A stretch of 64,000 nt of DNA from positions 22,939 to 86,938 of the forward strand of contig JAHIWP010000014.1 of NCBI GenBank assembly GCA_018816095.1. The letters are read 5' to 3'. The position numbers and the translations under genes were made by a program. The stretch comes from Gammaproteobacteria bacterium. GTDB lineage: Bacteria > Pseudomonadota > Gammaproteobacteria > Pseudomonadales > Pseudomonadaceae. The notes below the pieces were generated by a model that was given only the letters and a program-made list of their open reading frames with translations, did not search any database and was not told where the DNA came from. The number at the start of each line of letters is the position of its first letter. Position 1 is the stretch's first letter. This document shows, in pieces, positions 50,369-59,989 of the stretch.

Positions 50369-51706
50369 ATGGGCAGAAAATATTTTGGTACTGACGGTAT
50401 TCGTGGGCGTGTTGGCGATTTTCCAATTACCCCGGAATTCATGCTCAAGCTCGGTTGGGCGGCTGGGATGGCGTTTCGTAAGCACGGCAAGTGCCGCATC
50501 CTGATCGGTAAGGACACGCGCATTTCTGGGTATATGTTTGAGTCTGCATTGGAAGCGGGTCTTTCCGCTGCTGGGGCGGATGTGATGTTGTTGGGGCCAA
50601 TGCCGACGCCAGCAATCGCGTATTTGACGCGTACCTTTCAAGCTGAGGCAGGCATTGTGATCAGTGCTTCGCATAATCCGCATTACGACAATGGCATCAA
50701 ATTCTTTTCCGGGCAGGGCACCAAGCTGCCGGATGAGATTGAGCTGATGATCGAAGAGCTGCTCGATGCACCGATGACGGTGGTGGAGTCCGAGCAGTTG
50801 GGTAAGGTGTCGCGAATCAATGATGCGGCCGGGCGCTATATCGAATTTTGTAAGAGCAGTGTGCCTACCAGTACAAGCTTTGCCGGTCTGAAGATAGTCG
50901 TCGACTGTGCTCATGGGGCTGCCTATAAAGTGGCGCCCAGCGTATTTCGCGAGCTGGGTGCGCAGGTGACGGTGTTGTCGGCGCAGCCCAACGGTTTAAA
51001 TATCAACGATGCGTGCGGCTCCACGCATATCGAGGCGTTACAAGCAGAAGTGCAGGCGCAGCATGCTGATCTGGGTATCGCCTTTGATGGTGACGCTGAT
51101 CGGGTATTGATGGTCGATCATTCTGGTGCTGTGGTTGATGGTGATGAGTTGTTGTTTATCATCGCTCGCGACCTGCAGGAGCGCGGCAAGCTGCAGGGCG
51201 GCGTAGTTGGTACGCTGATGAGTAACCTGGGGCTGGAGCTGGGTCTGGCTGACCAGGGCATTCCTTTTGTGCGGGCCAAAGTGGGTGACCGTTATGTGAT
51301 TGCCGAGTTACTGTCGCGTAACTGGCAATTGGGTGGTGAGAATTCAGGGCATTTGGTGTGTTTCCAGCACACCACCACCGGTGATGCGATTATTGCAGCC
51401 CTGCAGGTGCTGATGGCGCTGAAGCGTCGTGGGCAAACGCTGGGTGAGGCCCGGTTGGGTATGCGCAAGTGTCCTCAGGTGCTGGTGAATGTGCGCTTTG
51501 CCGGTGGTGTAGATCCGCTGGAGCACCCGGCAGTGCAGGAGGCGAGCGCGCAGGTCACCGAGAAAATGGCCGGTCGTGGGCGGGTGCTGTTGCGCAAATC
51601 GGGCACCGAACCCTTGGTGCGCGTGATGGTTGAAGGTGATGACGAGGCCATGGTGCGCAGCTATGCCAATGAATTAGCTAAAGTTGTTGCGGATGTATGT
51701 GCTTGA
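50369..51706 (+). CDS. glmM: Phosphoglucosamine mutase
   Basis: A 445-residue enzyme making glucosamine-1-phosphate for UDP-GlcNAc (peptidoglycan, LPS). Phospho-acceptor S101 in ISASHNP; metal loop [13 protein letters not shown]; sugar loop GGENSGHLV; phosphate-binding [20 protein letters not shown] lies nine bases before ATG. Confidence 0.98.
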   Translation: MGRKYFGTDGIRGRVGDFPITPEFMLKLGWAAGMAFRKHGKCRILIGKDTRISGYMFESALEAGLSAAGADVMLLGPMPTPAIAYLTRTFQAEAGIVISASHNPHYDNGIKFFSGQGTKLPDEIELMIEELLDAPMTVVESEQLGKVSRINDAAGRYIEFCKSSVPTSTSFAGLKIVVDCAHGAAYKVAPSVFRELGAQVTVLSAQPNGLNINDACGSTHIEALQAEVQAQHADLGIAFDGDADRVLMVDHSGAVVDGDELLFIIARDLQERGKLQGGVVGTLMSNLGLELGLADQGIPFVRAKVGDRYVIAELLSRNWQLGGENSGHLVCFQHTTTGDAIIAALQVLMALKRRGQTLGEARLGMRKCPQVLVNVRFAGGVDPLEHPAVQEASAQVTEKMAGRGRVLLRKSGTEPLVRVMVEGDDEAMVRSYANELAKVVADVCA

Positions 51707-51771
51707 TTCGGCTTGCCAGCGAGGTAGCTGTTGGGTAACATCTGCGCCCTCTTTGACCGACGAGGTAAGGC

Positions 51772-52527
51772 ATGCGTCGCCCAATGGTTGCTGGTAACTG
51801 GAAAATGCACGGTACCCGCGCCAGCGTTGCAGAGCTGATCAACGGTCTTACTGAGCAGAATTTGCCTACTGGCGTAGATGTCGCGGTGTTTCCATCGTGT
51901 TTGCATATCACTCAGGTGGTTGATGGTCTTGCTGGAACGGCTGTAGCGGTTGGTGCGCAAGATTGCGCCAGCGAAGCCCAGCAGAGTGCTTTAACTGGTG
52001 AGGTGGCCGCAGCTCAGTTGAGTGATGCGAGTTGCTCGCTGGTATTGGTTGGTCACTCCGAGCGCAGGTTGTTGCTGGGTGAGGTGGATGAGCTTGTGGC
52101 GCGCAAGTTTGCTGCCGCGCAGTCTTGTGGTCTTGTCCCTGTGTTGTGTGTGGGGGAGTCGCTTGCGCAGCGCGAGGCTGGTCAGACGCTTGATGTGGTG
52201 GTTGCGCAGTTGTCTGCGGTCACTGATGCATTGGGTGTTGAGGTGTTTGCGAATGCAGTCATTGCCTATGAGCCTGTTTGGGCGATTGGTACTGGCTTAA
52301 CCGCTTCACCGGAGCAGGCTCAGCAGGTGCATGCGGCCATTCGTGCGCAGTTGGCGTCGAAAAGCCCTGAGTTGGCTGGTAAGGTAAGGATTCTTTATGG
52401 CGGCAGTGTTAAGGCCGTCAGTGCAGCCGAGTTGTTCGGTATGCCGGATATCGATGGAGGGCTTGTGGGTGGAGCCTCTCTGAATGCGGATGAGTTCGGT
52501 GCGATTTGTCGCGCCGCAGGAAGCTGA
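51772..52527 (+). CDS. tpiA: Triosephosphate isomerase
   Basis: A 251-residue TIM barrel enzyme interconverting dihydroxyacetone phosphate and glyceraldehyde-3-phosphate. K11 in GNWKMHG, H95 in VGHSERR, catalytic E167 in [10 protein letters not shown], phosphate loop GGSVKA. GAGGTAAGG stands before ATG 51772. Confidence 0.98.
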   Translation: MRRPMVAGNWKMHGTRASVAELINGLTEQNLPTGVDVAVFPSCLHITQVVDGLAGTAVAVGAQDCASEAQQSALTGEVAAAQLSDASCSLVLVGHSERRLLLGEVDELVARKFAAAQSCGLVPVLCVGESLAQREAGQTLDVVVAQLSAVTDALGVEVFANAVIAYEPVWAIGTGLTASPEQAQQVHAAIRAQLASKSPELAGKVRILYGGSVKAVSAAELFGMPDIDGGLVGGASLNADEFGAICRAAGS

Positions 52528-52531
52528 GAAA

Positions 52532-52915
52532 ATGCTGGAAACAGTTATCGTTGTTCTTCATCTGCTGGGTGCCATCGGTGTTGTTGTGCTGGTTTTGCTG
52601 CAGCAGGGTAAGGGTGCGGACGCGGGCGCCTCTTTTGGTGCGGGTGCTTCTTCTACCGTATTCGGCAGTCAAGGAAGTACTACCTTTCTGAGTCGAGTTA
52701 CTGCTATACTTGCCACCGCTTTTTTCATGACTAGCTTGGGTTTAGCGTTCTTTGCTAAAGACAAAGCTGATGGCATGGCTCAGGTTGGTTTGCCTGATCC
52801 AGCAGTCTTGGAAGTACAGCAGGCTACTCCAGCTGCTGAAGATGTACCTGTTCTAGATGCAACTAAGCCGGCTACCAATGCGGCGGACGTACCTCAGGCT
52901 CCAGAGCAGCAGTAA
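52532..52915 (+). CDS. secG: Preprotein translocase subunit SecG
   Basis: A 127-residue membrane subunit of Sec[39 protein letters not shown] then the second helix ([25 protein letters not shown]); the C-terminal tail is Ala/Pro-rich and acidic. The start at 52532 is 4 bases after tpiA stop. tRNA-Leu follows at once, the E. coli secG-leuU order. Confidence 0.96.
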   Translation: MLETVIVVLHLLGAIGVVVLVLLQQGKGADAGASFGAGASSTVFGSQGSTTFLSRVTAILATAFFMTSLGLAFFAKDKADGMAQVGLPDPAVLEVQQATPAAEDVPVLDATKPATNAADVPQAPEQQ

Positions 52916-52947
52916 CCCGTAAAAAGTTGTACGCAGTAAGTAATTTT

Positions 52948-53033
52948 GCCGAGGTGGTGGAATTGGTAGACACGCTACCTTGAGGTGGTAGTGGCCATAG
53001 GCTGTAGGGGTTCGAGTCCCCTTCTCGGTACCA
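52948..53033 (+). tRNA. tRNA-Leu (anticodon GAG)
   Basis: An 86-nt cloverleaf with encoded CCA. The acceptor arms GCCGAGG / TCTCGGT, the anticodon stem CTACC-TTGAGGT-GGTAG with anticodon GAG, a long variable arm (typical of leucine tRNA), and T-arm GGGGTTCGAGTCCCC are all present. Located directly after secG as with leuU in E. coli. Confidence 0.97.
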
Positions 53034-53039
53034 ATTTTC

Positions 53040-53068
53040 AAAAGGGCCCGCATGATGCGGGCCTTTTT
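53040..53068 (+). terminator. Intrinsic terminator after tRNA-Leu
   Basis: AAAAGGGCCCGCA / TGCGGGCCTTTTT, a 13-bp stem with TGA loop, seven bases after the tRNA. Confidence 0.94.
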
Positions 53069-53084
53069 GTTGCTGGAGTGTCGA

Positions 53085-53114
53085 TTGACCCTGCTTAGGG
53101 TTAAGTCGTATAAT
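53085..53114 (+). promoter_or_regulatory. Strong sigma-70 promoter of the rimP leader
   Basis: TTGACC (53085-53090), 18-base spacer, perfect TATAAT (53109-53114) and a GC-rich discriminator CCGGCCCC, the pattern of stable-RNA promoters. It lies between the tRNA-Leu terminator and a tRNA-shaped sequence. Confidence 0.85.
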
Positions 53115-53130
53115 CCGGCCCCAGCTTTGA

Positions 53131-53206
53131 TGTGGGATTGAGCAGTAAGGTCTCTCCTCGGGTGTTGAATCCGATGATGGCTGGGTTAAACCAGCCCCCG
53201 CATTGA
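53131..53206 (+). pseudogene. tRNA-fMet-like relic (degenerate metY) in the rimP leader
   Basis: A 76-nt sequence that aligns end to end with tRNA-fMet as I remember it: GAGCAGT of the D-arm, GG-(loop), anticodon stem TCGGG / TCCGA with a 7-base loop, and CCCCGCA of the acceptor strand all fall in register, with only a 1-base loss near the T-arm. About two thirds of bases agree. Yet the anticodon CAT is TTG, U33 is G, the T-loop is broken, and the 3' CCA is replaced by TGA. The acceptor arms still pair (TGTGGG / CCCGCA). Gammaproteobacteria usually have a functional tRNA-fMet here. It may be a dead gene or a structure kept for regulation. Confidence 0.68.
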
Positions 53207-53216
53207 GTTGCAGAGG

Positions 53217-53238
53217 AGCCCCTTTAAAGGGGCTTTTT
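53217..53238 (+). terminator. Leader terminator T1 after the tRNA-like sequence
   Basis: AGCCCCTTTAAAGGGGCT is a full palindrome followed by TTTT. It lies 10 bases after the relic and would end a transcript of about 115 nt from the promoter at 53085. Confidence 0.88.
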
Positions 53239-53284
53239 GCTAGCTGGGCGACAGCTTTGCCGGCCTTTAGAGGGCGGTTTGATG

Positions 53285-53312
53285 ATGGGCGATTCGCCCA
53301 TTTTTTATTTTT
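53285..53312 (+). terminator. Leader terminator T2 just before rimP
   Basis: ATGGGCG-ATT-CGCCCAT followed by TTTTTATTTTT; an intrinsic terminator whose end is 23 bases before the rimP GTG. Confidence 0.88.
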
Positions 53313-53334
53313 ACAGCATGCGCGAGGGGTTCAG

Positions 53335-53796
53335 GTGTCGAGCAAGCTAGAACAGTTGCAAGCCTTGGTGGCCCCGGTAGTCGAGGCTCTAGGCTATCAA
53401 TGTTGGGGTGTCGAGTTCCTGTCGCAGGGGCGGCATTCTCTGCTGCGAATTTATATTGATAAGCAGCCTGACGGCGTACTGATCGAGGACTGTGAAATTG
53501 TCAGTCGGCAGATCAGCGGTGTGCTCGATGTCGAGGACCCGATCAGCGCCGAGTACACCCTTGAGGTGTCCTCACCGGGCATGGATCGTCCGCTGTTCAC
53601 CCTTGAACAGTTTGCTACTCATGCCGGCGAGCAAGTGAAGATCAAGCTGCGCTCGCCTTTTGAGGGGCGACGCAACTTTCAGGGCCTTCTACGCGGTGTG
53701 GAAGAGCAGGACGTGGTAGTGCAGGTGGATGACCATGAATTCCTGTTGCCGATCGACATGATCGACAAGGCCAACATTATCCCCAGGTTTGACTGA
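53335..53796 (+). CDS. rimP: Ribosome maturation factor RimP
   Basis: A 153-residue protein for 30S subunit maturation. [28 protein letters not shown] at the start, the SREISGVLD-like block ([14 protein letters not shown]), [14 protein letters not shown] and a C-terminal SH3-like part. Translation starts at GTG 53335 with GAGGGG five bases before it; longer open frame upstream runs through the two terminators and is not coding. Confidence 0.95.
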   Translation: MSSKLEQLQALVAPVVEALGYQCWGVEFLSQGRHSLLRIYIDKQPDGVLIEDCEIVSRQISGVLDVEDPISAEYTLEVSSPGMDRPLFTLEQFATHAGEQVKIKLRSPFEGRRNFQGLLRGVEEQDVVVQVDDHEFLLPIDMIDKANIIPRFD

Positions 53797-53864
53797 GACG
53801 CGGATCCCGCGAGAGCTGCGCGGATTGCGCAGGATCCAATGGATTGCGAAAGGCGAGGCGTACG

Positions 53865-55346
53865 ATGAGCAAAGAAGTACTGCTGGTTGTTGAGTCGGTT
53901 TCCAACGAAAAGGGCGTGCCGGCTAGCGTAATTTTTGAAGCGCTGGAGTTGGCTTTGGCCACGGCTACCAAGAAGCGTTTTGAAGATGAAGTTGAGTTGC
54001 GCGTGGCGATCAATCGCCAGACGGGCAATTACGAAACATTCCGCTGCTGGACGGTAGTGGAAGAAAGTGACTTTGATGATCCTGCACACCAGGTCACCAC
54101 TGATATGCCGCGCGCTGTTGAAGCCAACGCTAAAGTGGGTGATGTGCTGGAAGAGAAGATCGAGTCCATCGAGTTCGGTCGTATTGCCGCGCAAACCGCC
54201 AAGCAAGTGATTGTGCAGAAAGTCCGCGAAGCTGAGCGTGCTCAGGTGGTTGAGGCTTATCGCGAGCGTCTGGGTGAAATCATCTCCGGCACCGTGAAGA
54301 AAGTGACCCGTGACAGCGTGATCGTTGATCTGGGCAACAATGCCGAAGCCATGCTGGCGCGTGAAGACATCATCTCCCGCGAAACCTTCCGTGTCGGCGT
54401 GCGCCTGCGTGCGCTGCTCAAGGAAATTCGTACCGAGAACCGCGGCCCACAGTTGATTCTGTCGCGTACTGCGCCGGAAATGCTGATTGAGCTGTTCCGC
54501 ATTGAAGTGCCGGAAATTGCCGAAGAGCTGATCGAAGTCATGGGTGCGTCCCGTGACCCGGGTTCGCGCGCTAAACTGGCCGTGCGTTCCAAAGATAAGC
54601 GTATCGACCCGCAGGGTGCATGTATCGGCATGCGTGGTTCGCGCGTACAAGCGGTCTCCGGTGAGTTGGCGGGTGAGCGTGTGGATATCGTGCTGTGGGA
54701 TGACAATCCTGCACAGTTCGTGATCAACGCCATGTCGCCGGCTGAAGTGGCCGCAATTATCGTTGACGAAGATGCCCATGCCATGGACATCGCCGTTGGC
54801 GCAGACAACCTTGCTCAGGCCATTGGTCGTGGCGGTCAGAACGTGCGGTTGGCCAGTCAGTTGACTGGCTGGACCTTGAACGTGATGACCGAGGCGGACA
54901 TCCAAGCCAAGCAGCAAGCGGAAACAGGCGACATCCTGCAGCGCTTTATCGATGAGTTGGAAGTCGACGAAGAGCTGGCCCAGGTGTTGGTCGAAGAGGG
55001 CTTCACCAGCCTTGAAGAAATTGCCTACGTACCGATGGAAGAAATGCTCAGCATTGATGGCTTTGACGAGGATATCGTCAGCGAGCTCCGCGCCCGTGCC
55101 AAAGATCGCTTGCTGACTAAAGCCATCGCCAACGAGGAAAAGCTGGCAGATGCCCACCCAGCCGAAGACTTGCTCTCGCTAGAGGGGATGGATAAGGCGC
55201 TTGCGCATGAACTGGCAGTGCGCGGCGTTATTAACCGCGAAGACCTGGCCGAGCAGTCTATTGACGACCTGCTCGACATCGACGGTATCGACGCTGAGCG
55301 AGCCGGCAAGTTGATCATGGCCGCCCGAGCCCATTGGTTCGAGTAA
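53865..55346 (+). CDS. nusA: Transcription termination/antitermination factor NusA
   Basis: A 493-residue RNA polymerase factor. N-terminal polymerase-binding domain (1-125), S1 domain (about 135-200, [18 protein letters not shown]), two KH domains ([24 protein letters not shown]), and two acidic C-terminal helix-hairpin repeats ([37 protein letters not shown]). GAGG stands six bases before ATG 53865. Confidence 0.98.
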   Translation: MSKEVLLVVESVSNEKGVPASVIFEALELALATATKKRFEDEVELRVAINRQTGNYETFRCWTVVEESDFDDPAHQVTTDMPRAVEANAKVGDVLEEKIESIEFGRIAAQTAKQVIVQKVREAERAQVVEAYRERLGEIISGTVKKVTRDSVIVDLGNNAEAMLAREDIISRETFRVGVRLRALLKEIRTENRGPQLILSRTAPEMLIELFRIEVPEIAEELIEVMGASRDPGSRAKLAVRSKDKRIDPQGACIGMRGSRVQAVSGELAGERVDIVLWDDNPAQFVINAMSPAEVAAIIVDEDAHAMDIAVGADNLAQAIGRGGQNVRLASQLTGWTLNVMTEADIQAKQQAETGDILQRFIDELEVDEELAQVLVEEGFTSLEEIAYVPMEEMLSIDGFDEDIVSELRARAKDRLLTKAIANEEKLADAHPAEDLLSLEGMDKALAHELAVRGVINREDLAEQSIDDLLDIDGIDAERAGKLIMAARAHWFE

Positions 55347-55373
55347 GCAGTTGCGGCCTGAGGAGAGAAATGC

Positions 55374-57860
55374 ATGACGCAAGTCACGGTTAAAGAACTG
55401 GCCCAAGTGGTCAATACGCCGGTTGAACGCCTGCTGCAGCAAATGCGCGAGGCCGGTTTACCGCACATGAGCGCTGAGCAAGCGGTCACTGATAGTGAGA
55501 AGCAGGCCCTGTTGGCCCACCTCAAAAGCAGTCACGGCGACAGCAAAACAGAAGAGCCGCGCAAGATTACCTTGCAGCGCAAAACCACCAGCACCCTGCG
55601 TGCTGGCGGTAGCAAGACCATTAGCGTTGAAGTGCGCAAGAAGAAGACCTTCGTCAAGCGCAGCGCTGAAGAAATTGAAGCTGAAAAGCAGCGTGAGCTG
55701 GCTGAACAGCGCGCGGTAGCTGAAGCCGCCAAGGCCAAAGCTGACGAAGAAGCCAAGCGTCGCGCCGCAGAAGAAGCGTCGCGTGCTGCTCCTGCTGGCG
55801 CTGTCGCGACTGAGGCCGCTCCGGCTGTCGCCGTTGAGCGTCCTGCTGTGGCTGCTCCTGCAGCAGACGAGCGCAAGAAAGACGAACCACGTCGTCCAGA
55901 CAAGCCGCGTAATGATGATGCAGACCGTCGCGGTGGTGATCGTAAGACCACCCAGCATCGTCCGACGGTTAAGGAAAAGGCTCCAGCGCCACGTGTTGCT
56001 CCGCGCTCCATCGACGAGGAAAGCGACAGCTTCCGTCGCGGTGGTCGTGGTAAGGGCAAGCTGAAGAAGCGTAATGCTCACGGCTTCCAGAGCCCAACCG
56101 GCCCAGTGGTGCGTGACGTGGCAATCGGCGAAACCATCACTGTTGGCGATCTCGCCAATCAGATGTCGGTCAAGGCTGCTGAAGTTATCAAGTTCATGTT
56201 CAAGATGGGCACCCCGGTGACCATCAACCAGGTGCTGGATCAGGAAACTGCCCAGTTGATCGCCGAAGAGCTGGGCCACAAGGTCAAGCTGGTCAGCGAC
56301 AATGCCCTCGAAGAGCAATTGGCTGAGTCGTTGAAGTTCGAAGGTGAGGCGATTTCGCGTGCGCCGGTCGTGACCGTCATGGGTCACGTTGACCATGGTA
56401 AGACCTCGCTGCTCGACTACATTCGTCGTGCCAAGGTTGCTGCTGGCGAAGCCGGTGGTATTACCCAGCATATCGGTGCTTACCACGTTGAAACTGATCG
56501 TGGCATGGTCACCTTCCTTGACACCCCAGGTCACGCCGCGTTTACCGCAATGCGTGCCCGTGGTGCCAAAGCGACCGACATCGTGATTCTGGTGGTTGCC
56601 GCCGATGACGGCGTGATGCCGCAGACCATTGAGGCCGTTCAGCACGCTAAGGCTGCTGGTGTACCTCTGGTGGTTGCAGTGAACAAGATTGACAAGCCGG
56701 GCGCCGATCTTGATCGCATCCGTAGCGAGTTGTCGGTTCACGGCGTGACCTCGGAAGAGTGGGGCGGTGATACACCGTTCGTCTCCGTCTCGGCTAAAGC
56801 CGGTACCGGCGTCGATGACCTGCTCGAAGCCGTACTGCTGCAAGCTGAAGTGCTTGAGCTGAAAGCCACACCGTCGGCCCCAGGCCGTGGTGTTGTGGTT
56901 GAATCGCGTCTCGACAAGGGTCGTGGCCCTGTTGCGACCGTACTGGTTCAGGACGGCACGCTGCGTCAAGGCGACATGGTGCTGATCGGTTCCAACTACG
57001 GCCGTATCCGCGCCATGCTCGATGAAAACGGTAAGGCGATTAAAGAAGCCGGCCCGTCGATCCCTGTCGAGATCCTCGGCCTGGACGGTACGCCGGAAGC
57101 TGGCGACGACATGAGCGTGCTGGCTGACGAGAAGAAAGCCCGTGAAGTTGCTTTGTTCCGTCAAGGCAAGTTCCGCGAAGTGAAACTGGCTCGTGCTCAC
57201 GCTGGCAAGCTGGAAAACATCTTCGAGAACATGGGTCAGGAAGAGAAGAAGACGCTCAATATCGTCCTCAAGTCTGACGTCCGTGGTTCGCTGGAGGCGC
57301 TGCAAGGCTCGCTCAGCGGTCTGGGTAACGATGAAGTGCAAGTGCGTGTGGTCGGTGGCGGCGTCGGTGGTATCACCGAATCCGATGCCAACCTGGCGCT
57401 GGCCTCCAACGCTGTTCTGTTCGGTTTCAACGTGCGTGCCGATGCCGGCGCGCGCAAGATCGTCGAGCAGGAAGGTCTGGACATGCGTTACTACAACGTT
57501 ATCTACGACATCATCGAAGACGTTAAGAAGGCTCTGACCGGCATGCTCGGCAGCGATGTTCGCGAGAACATTCTGGGCGTGGCTGAAGTGCGTGACGTGT
57601 TCCGCTCGCCGAAATTCGGTGCGATTGCCGGTTGTATGGTGATCGAGGGGACTGTTTACCGTAACCGTCCGATCCGCGTACTGCGCGATGACGTGGTGAT
57701 CTTCGAGGGCGAGCTGGAATCCCTGCGTCGCTTTAAAGACGATGCCTCCGAAGTGCGTAACGGCATGGAGTGCGGTATCGGCGTGAAGAGCTACAACGAC
57801 GTTAAGGTCGGCGACAAGATCGAAGTGTTCGAGAAAGTCCAAGTGGCTCGTAGCTTGTAA
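55374..57860 (+). CDS. infB: Translation initiation factor IF-2
   Basis: An 828-residue GTPase that places initiator tRNA. The N-terminus has an IF2-N fold (1-50), then a low-complexity Lys/Ala/Glu/Arg linker (about 60-240), second IF2-N fold, and the G-domain with G1 GHVDHGKT at 337-344, G3 DTPGH, G4 NKID. Domain C2 binds fMet-tRNA. A second ATG four bases upstream is out of frame. Confidence 0.98.
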   Translation: MTQVTVKELAQVVNTPVERLLQQMREAGLPHMSAEQAVTDSEKQALLAHLKSSHGDSKTEEPRKITLQRKTTSTLRAGGSKTISVEVRKKKTFVKRSAEEIEAEKQRELAEQRAVAEAAKAKADEEAKRRAAEEASRAAPAGAVATEAAPAVAVERPAVAAPAADERKKDEPRRPDKPRNDDADRRGGDRKTTQHRPTVKEKAPAPRVAPRSIDEESDSFRRGGRGKGKLKKRNAHGFQSPTGPVVRDVAIGETITVGDLANQMSVKAAEVIKFMFKMGTPVTINQVLDQETAQLIAEELGHKVKLVSDNALEEQLAESLKFEGEAISRAPVVTVMGHVDHGKTSLLDYIRRAKVAAGEAGGITQHIGAYHVETDRGMVTFLDTPGHAAFTAMRARGAKATDIVILVVAADDGVMPQTIEAVQHAKAAGVPLVVAVNKIDKPGADLDRIRSELSVHGVTSEEWGGDTPFVSVSAKAGTGVDDLLEAVLLQAEVLELKATPSAPGRGVVVESRLDKGRGPVATVLVQDGTLRQGDMVLIGSNYGRIRAMLDENGKAIKEAGPSIPVEILGLDGTPEAGDDMSVLADEKKAREVALFRQGKFREVKLARAHAGKLENIFENMGQEEKKTLNIVLKSDVRGSLEALQGSLSGLGNDEVQVRVVGGGVGGITESDANLALASNAVLFGFNVRADAGARKIVEQEGLDMRYYNVIYDIIEDVKKALTGMLGSDVRENILGVAEVRDVFRSPKFGAIAGCMVIEGTVYRNRPIRVLRDDVVIFEGELESLRRFKDDASEVRNGMECGIGVKSYNDVKVGDKIEVFEKVQVARSL

Positions 57861-57879
57861 GCACGAGTCGCAACATGCA

Positions 57880-57913
57880 GCGCCCGGCCCCGCTTTTGCG
57901 CGGCCGGGCGTTT
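57880..57913 (+). terminator. Hairpin between infB and rbfA
   Basis: CGCCCGGCC / GGCCGGGCG stem with a loop CCGCTTTTGCGC and TTTG after. A weak terminator or processing hairpin within the operon. Confidence 0.45.
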
Positions 57914-57968
57914 GCCGCTTTTAGGTCCACTGCTTTTTCGGGCAGTGCGGCGAGTGAAGGTAGTAAAA

Positions 57969-58376
57969 ATGGCCAAAGAATTTAGCCGGGCCCAGCGCAT
58001 CGGCGACCAGATACAGCGCGAGTTGGCGCAGTTGATCCGCCTGGAAGTCAAAGACCCGCGTCTTGGCGGCCTGGTGACCATCACCGCGGTGGAAGTCAGC
58101 CGTGACTCCAGTCACGCCAAGGTGTTCGTCACCGTTATGGGTGGCGAGCCGGAAGAAGGTGTCGATACCGTGGCGCAGAGCATCAAGGTGCTCAACGATG
58201 CCAGTGGCTTCCTGCGCATGCAGTTGGGCCGTGCGATGAAGCTGCGCAGCGTGCCGAACCTGCGCTTCCATTACGATGAAAGCGTGATTCGCGGTGCGCA
58301 GCTGTCTGCACTGATCGAGCGTGCGGTCAGCGAAGACCGCCAGCACGATGACGAATCGACTGAGGCCAAGGAGTAA
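57969..58376 (+). CDS. rbfA: Ribosome-binding factor A
   Basis: A 135-residue KH-like protein for late 30S maturation. [42 protein letters not shown] is the family start; [12 protein letters not shown]-like segment [13 protein letters not shown] near the end. ATG 57969 has GAAGGTAG before it. Its stop is 4 bases before truB. Confidence 0.97.
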   Translation: MAKEFSRAQRIGDQIQRELAQLIRLEVKDPRLGGLVTITAVEVSRDSSHAKVFVTVMGGEPEEGVDTVAQSIKVLNDASGFLRMQLGRAMKLRSVPNLRFHYDESVIRGAQLSALIERAVSEDRQHDDESTEAKE

Positions 58377-58380
58377 GCGC

Positions 58381-59301
58381 GTGGCCCAGGTGAAACGTAT
58401 TCGTCGTGCCGTCGATGGCATCATCCTTCTGGATAAGCCTAAAGGCTTTAGCTCCAACGCGGCCCTGCAAAAGGTCCGTTGGTTGCTGAATGCCGAGAAG
58501 GCTGGGCACACCGGCAGCCTCGATCCTTTGGCCACTGGCGTATTGCCGTTGTGCTTTGGCGAGGCGACCAAGTTTTCCCAGTACTTGCTGGATGCCGACA
58601 AAGGCTACGAAACCTTGATGCAGCTGGGTGTGACCACCACCACCGCCGATGCCGAAGGCGAAGTGCTGGAGCGTCGTCCGGTGACCGTTGGTCGCGCCGA
58701 TATCGAGGCGGTATTGCCGCAGTTTCGTGGCGAGATCAGCCAGATACCGCCGATGTACTCAGCGCTCAAGCGCGACGGCCAGCCGCTTTACAAGCTCGCC
58801 CGTGCCGGTGAAGTAGTGGAGCGCGAGCCGCGTTCTGTTACTATTGCGCGCCTGGAATTACTGGGCTGTGAGGCGGAGCAAGCGCGTCTGGCGGTCGATT
58901 GCAGCAAAGGCACCTATATCCGTACGCTGGTCGAAGACATTGGCCATTTGCTGGGTTGCGGTGCACACGTTGCAGAGCTGCGCAGAACCAAAGCCGGGCC
59001 GTTCGATTTGAGCCGTACCGTCACGCTCGAAGAGCTTGAACGTGTGCATGCTGAAGGCGGTAACGAAGCGGTTGATCAGTTCTTGCTGCCGGCTGACAGC
59101 GGTTTGCAGCATTGGCCGTTGTTGCAGTTCTCCGAGCACAGTTCGTTCTACTGGTTGCAAGGGCAGCCGGTACGCGCCCCGGAAGCGCCGAAGTTCGGCA
59201 TGGTGCGGGTGCAAGATCACAATGGTCGCTTTATCGGTATCGGTGAAGTGAGCGAAGACGGGCGTATTGCGCCGCGTCGATTGATTGCAAACAAGGCCTA
59301 G
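58381..59301 (+). CDS. truB: tRNA pseudouridine-55 synthase
   Basis: A 306-residue enzyme modifying U55 of all elongator tRNAs. Start GTG 58381 with AAGGAG seven bases before it. Catalytic D48 in [28 protein letters not shown] and the C-terminal PUA-like part. Same operon as rbfA. Confidence 0.97.
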   Translation: MAQVKRIRRAVDGIILLDKPKGFSSNAALQKVRWLLNAEKAGHTGSLDPLATGVLPLCFGEATKFSQYLLDADKGYETLMQLGVTTTTADAEGEVLERRPVTVGRADIEAVLPQFRGEISQIPPMYSALKRDGQPLYKLARAGEVVEREPRSVTIARLELLGCEAEQARLAVDCSKGTYIRTLVEDIGHLLGCGAHVAELRRTKAGPFDLSRTVTLEELERVHAEGGNEAVDQFLLPADSGLQHWPLLQFSEHSSFYWLQGQPVRAPEAPKFGMVRVQDHNGRFIGIGEVSEDGRIAPRRLIANKA

Positions 59302-59505
59302 CCTTGGTTGCAGGCCCGGGCCTCAGGCCTGTGGCGTAGGATTCGGTCAGCATGACCGTAGCGCAAGCAAGGGTTTCGGCTCGGGTCTGCGTGCTTTGAG
59401 GGTGGCTGTTAATAGGCGCGGTCATACCTCACTTTAAAACACAGGAAGTAATTCCTGGCCTATTGCAGCTGTTTCGACAGTTGCCTAACTGAGAGGATTG
59501 CCCAC
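59302..59505 (+). other. rpsO upstream region
   Basis: A 204-bp gap without a gene. It has two small inverted repeats, CGGTCA-GCA-TGACCG (59345-59359) and CAGGAA-GTAA-TTCCTG (59442-59457). In other bacteria S15 represses its own mRNA through a leader structure; this region may play that part, but I see no proven match. Confidence 0.4.
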
Positions 59506-59775
59506 ATGGCACTCAGCGTTGAAGAAAAAGCTCAAATAGTTGCCGACTACAAGCAAGCTGAAGGCGATACTGGTAGCCCAGAAGTGCAAGTTGCACTGCT
59601 GACCGCCAACATCAACAAGCTGCAGGGTCACTTCAAAGCCAACGGTAAAGACCACCACTCGCGTCGTGGCCTGATCCGCATGGTAAACCAGCGTCGTAAG
59701 CTGCTGGATTACCTCAAAGGTAAGGAAGTTGCTCGTTACACCGCTTTGATCGGTCGCCTGGGTCTGCGTCGCTAA
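59506..59775 (+). CDS. rpsO: 30S ribosomal protein S15
   Basis: An 89-residue primary 16S rRNA-binding protein: [57 protein letters not shown], ending IGRLGLRR. Standard length. AGAGGA lies nine bases before ATG. A strong terminator follows. Confidence 0.99.
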   Translation: MALSVEEKAQIVADYKQAEGDTGSPEVQVALLTANINKLQGHFKANGKDHHSRRGLIRMVNQRRKLLDYLKGKEVARYTALIGRLGLRR

Positions 59776-59801
59776 GCAATGCTTATGCGTAGCTGACTGC
59801 C

Positions 59802-59838
59802 GAAGCTGGAAGTGGGGTTTACCCCTGCTTCCAGCTTT
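59802..59838 (+). terminator. Terminator between rpsO and pnp
   Basis: GAAGCTGGAAG and CTTCCAGCTTTT arms with an inner GGGGTTTACCCC stem give a long hairpin ending in TTTT. Confidence 0.9.
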
Positions 59839-59989
59839 TGCGTTTGTGCATTAGTTGTTTTTGGACGCCAACGGGTCCGATTCCCGTCACCGCCCACTCA
59901 TTCTGCAATACCCGTGTGTGCTTCATTAAGACGCACACTCGGTGGCAAGAACCGCTTTCCCCAAGGGCAATAAAGAGAAGGAAAACACC

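Noticed and set aside
53203-53334. Upstream extension of rimP in the same frame
   Set aside because: It would run through both leader terminators; the GTG at 53335 has a good ribosome site and gives the normal RimP length.
55458-57842. 794-codon minus-strand frame opposite infB
   Set aside because: Shadow of infB; no family resemblance.
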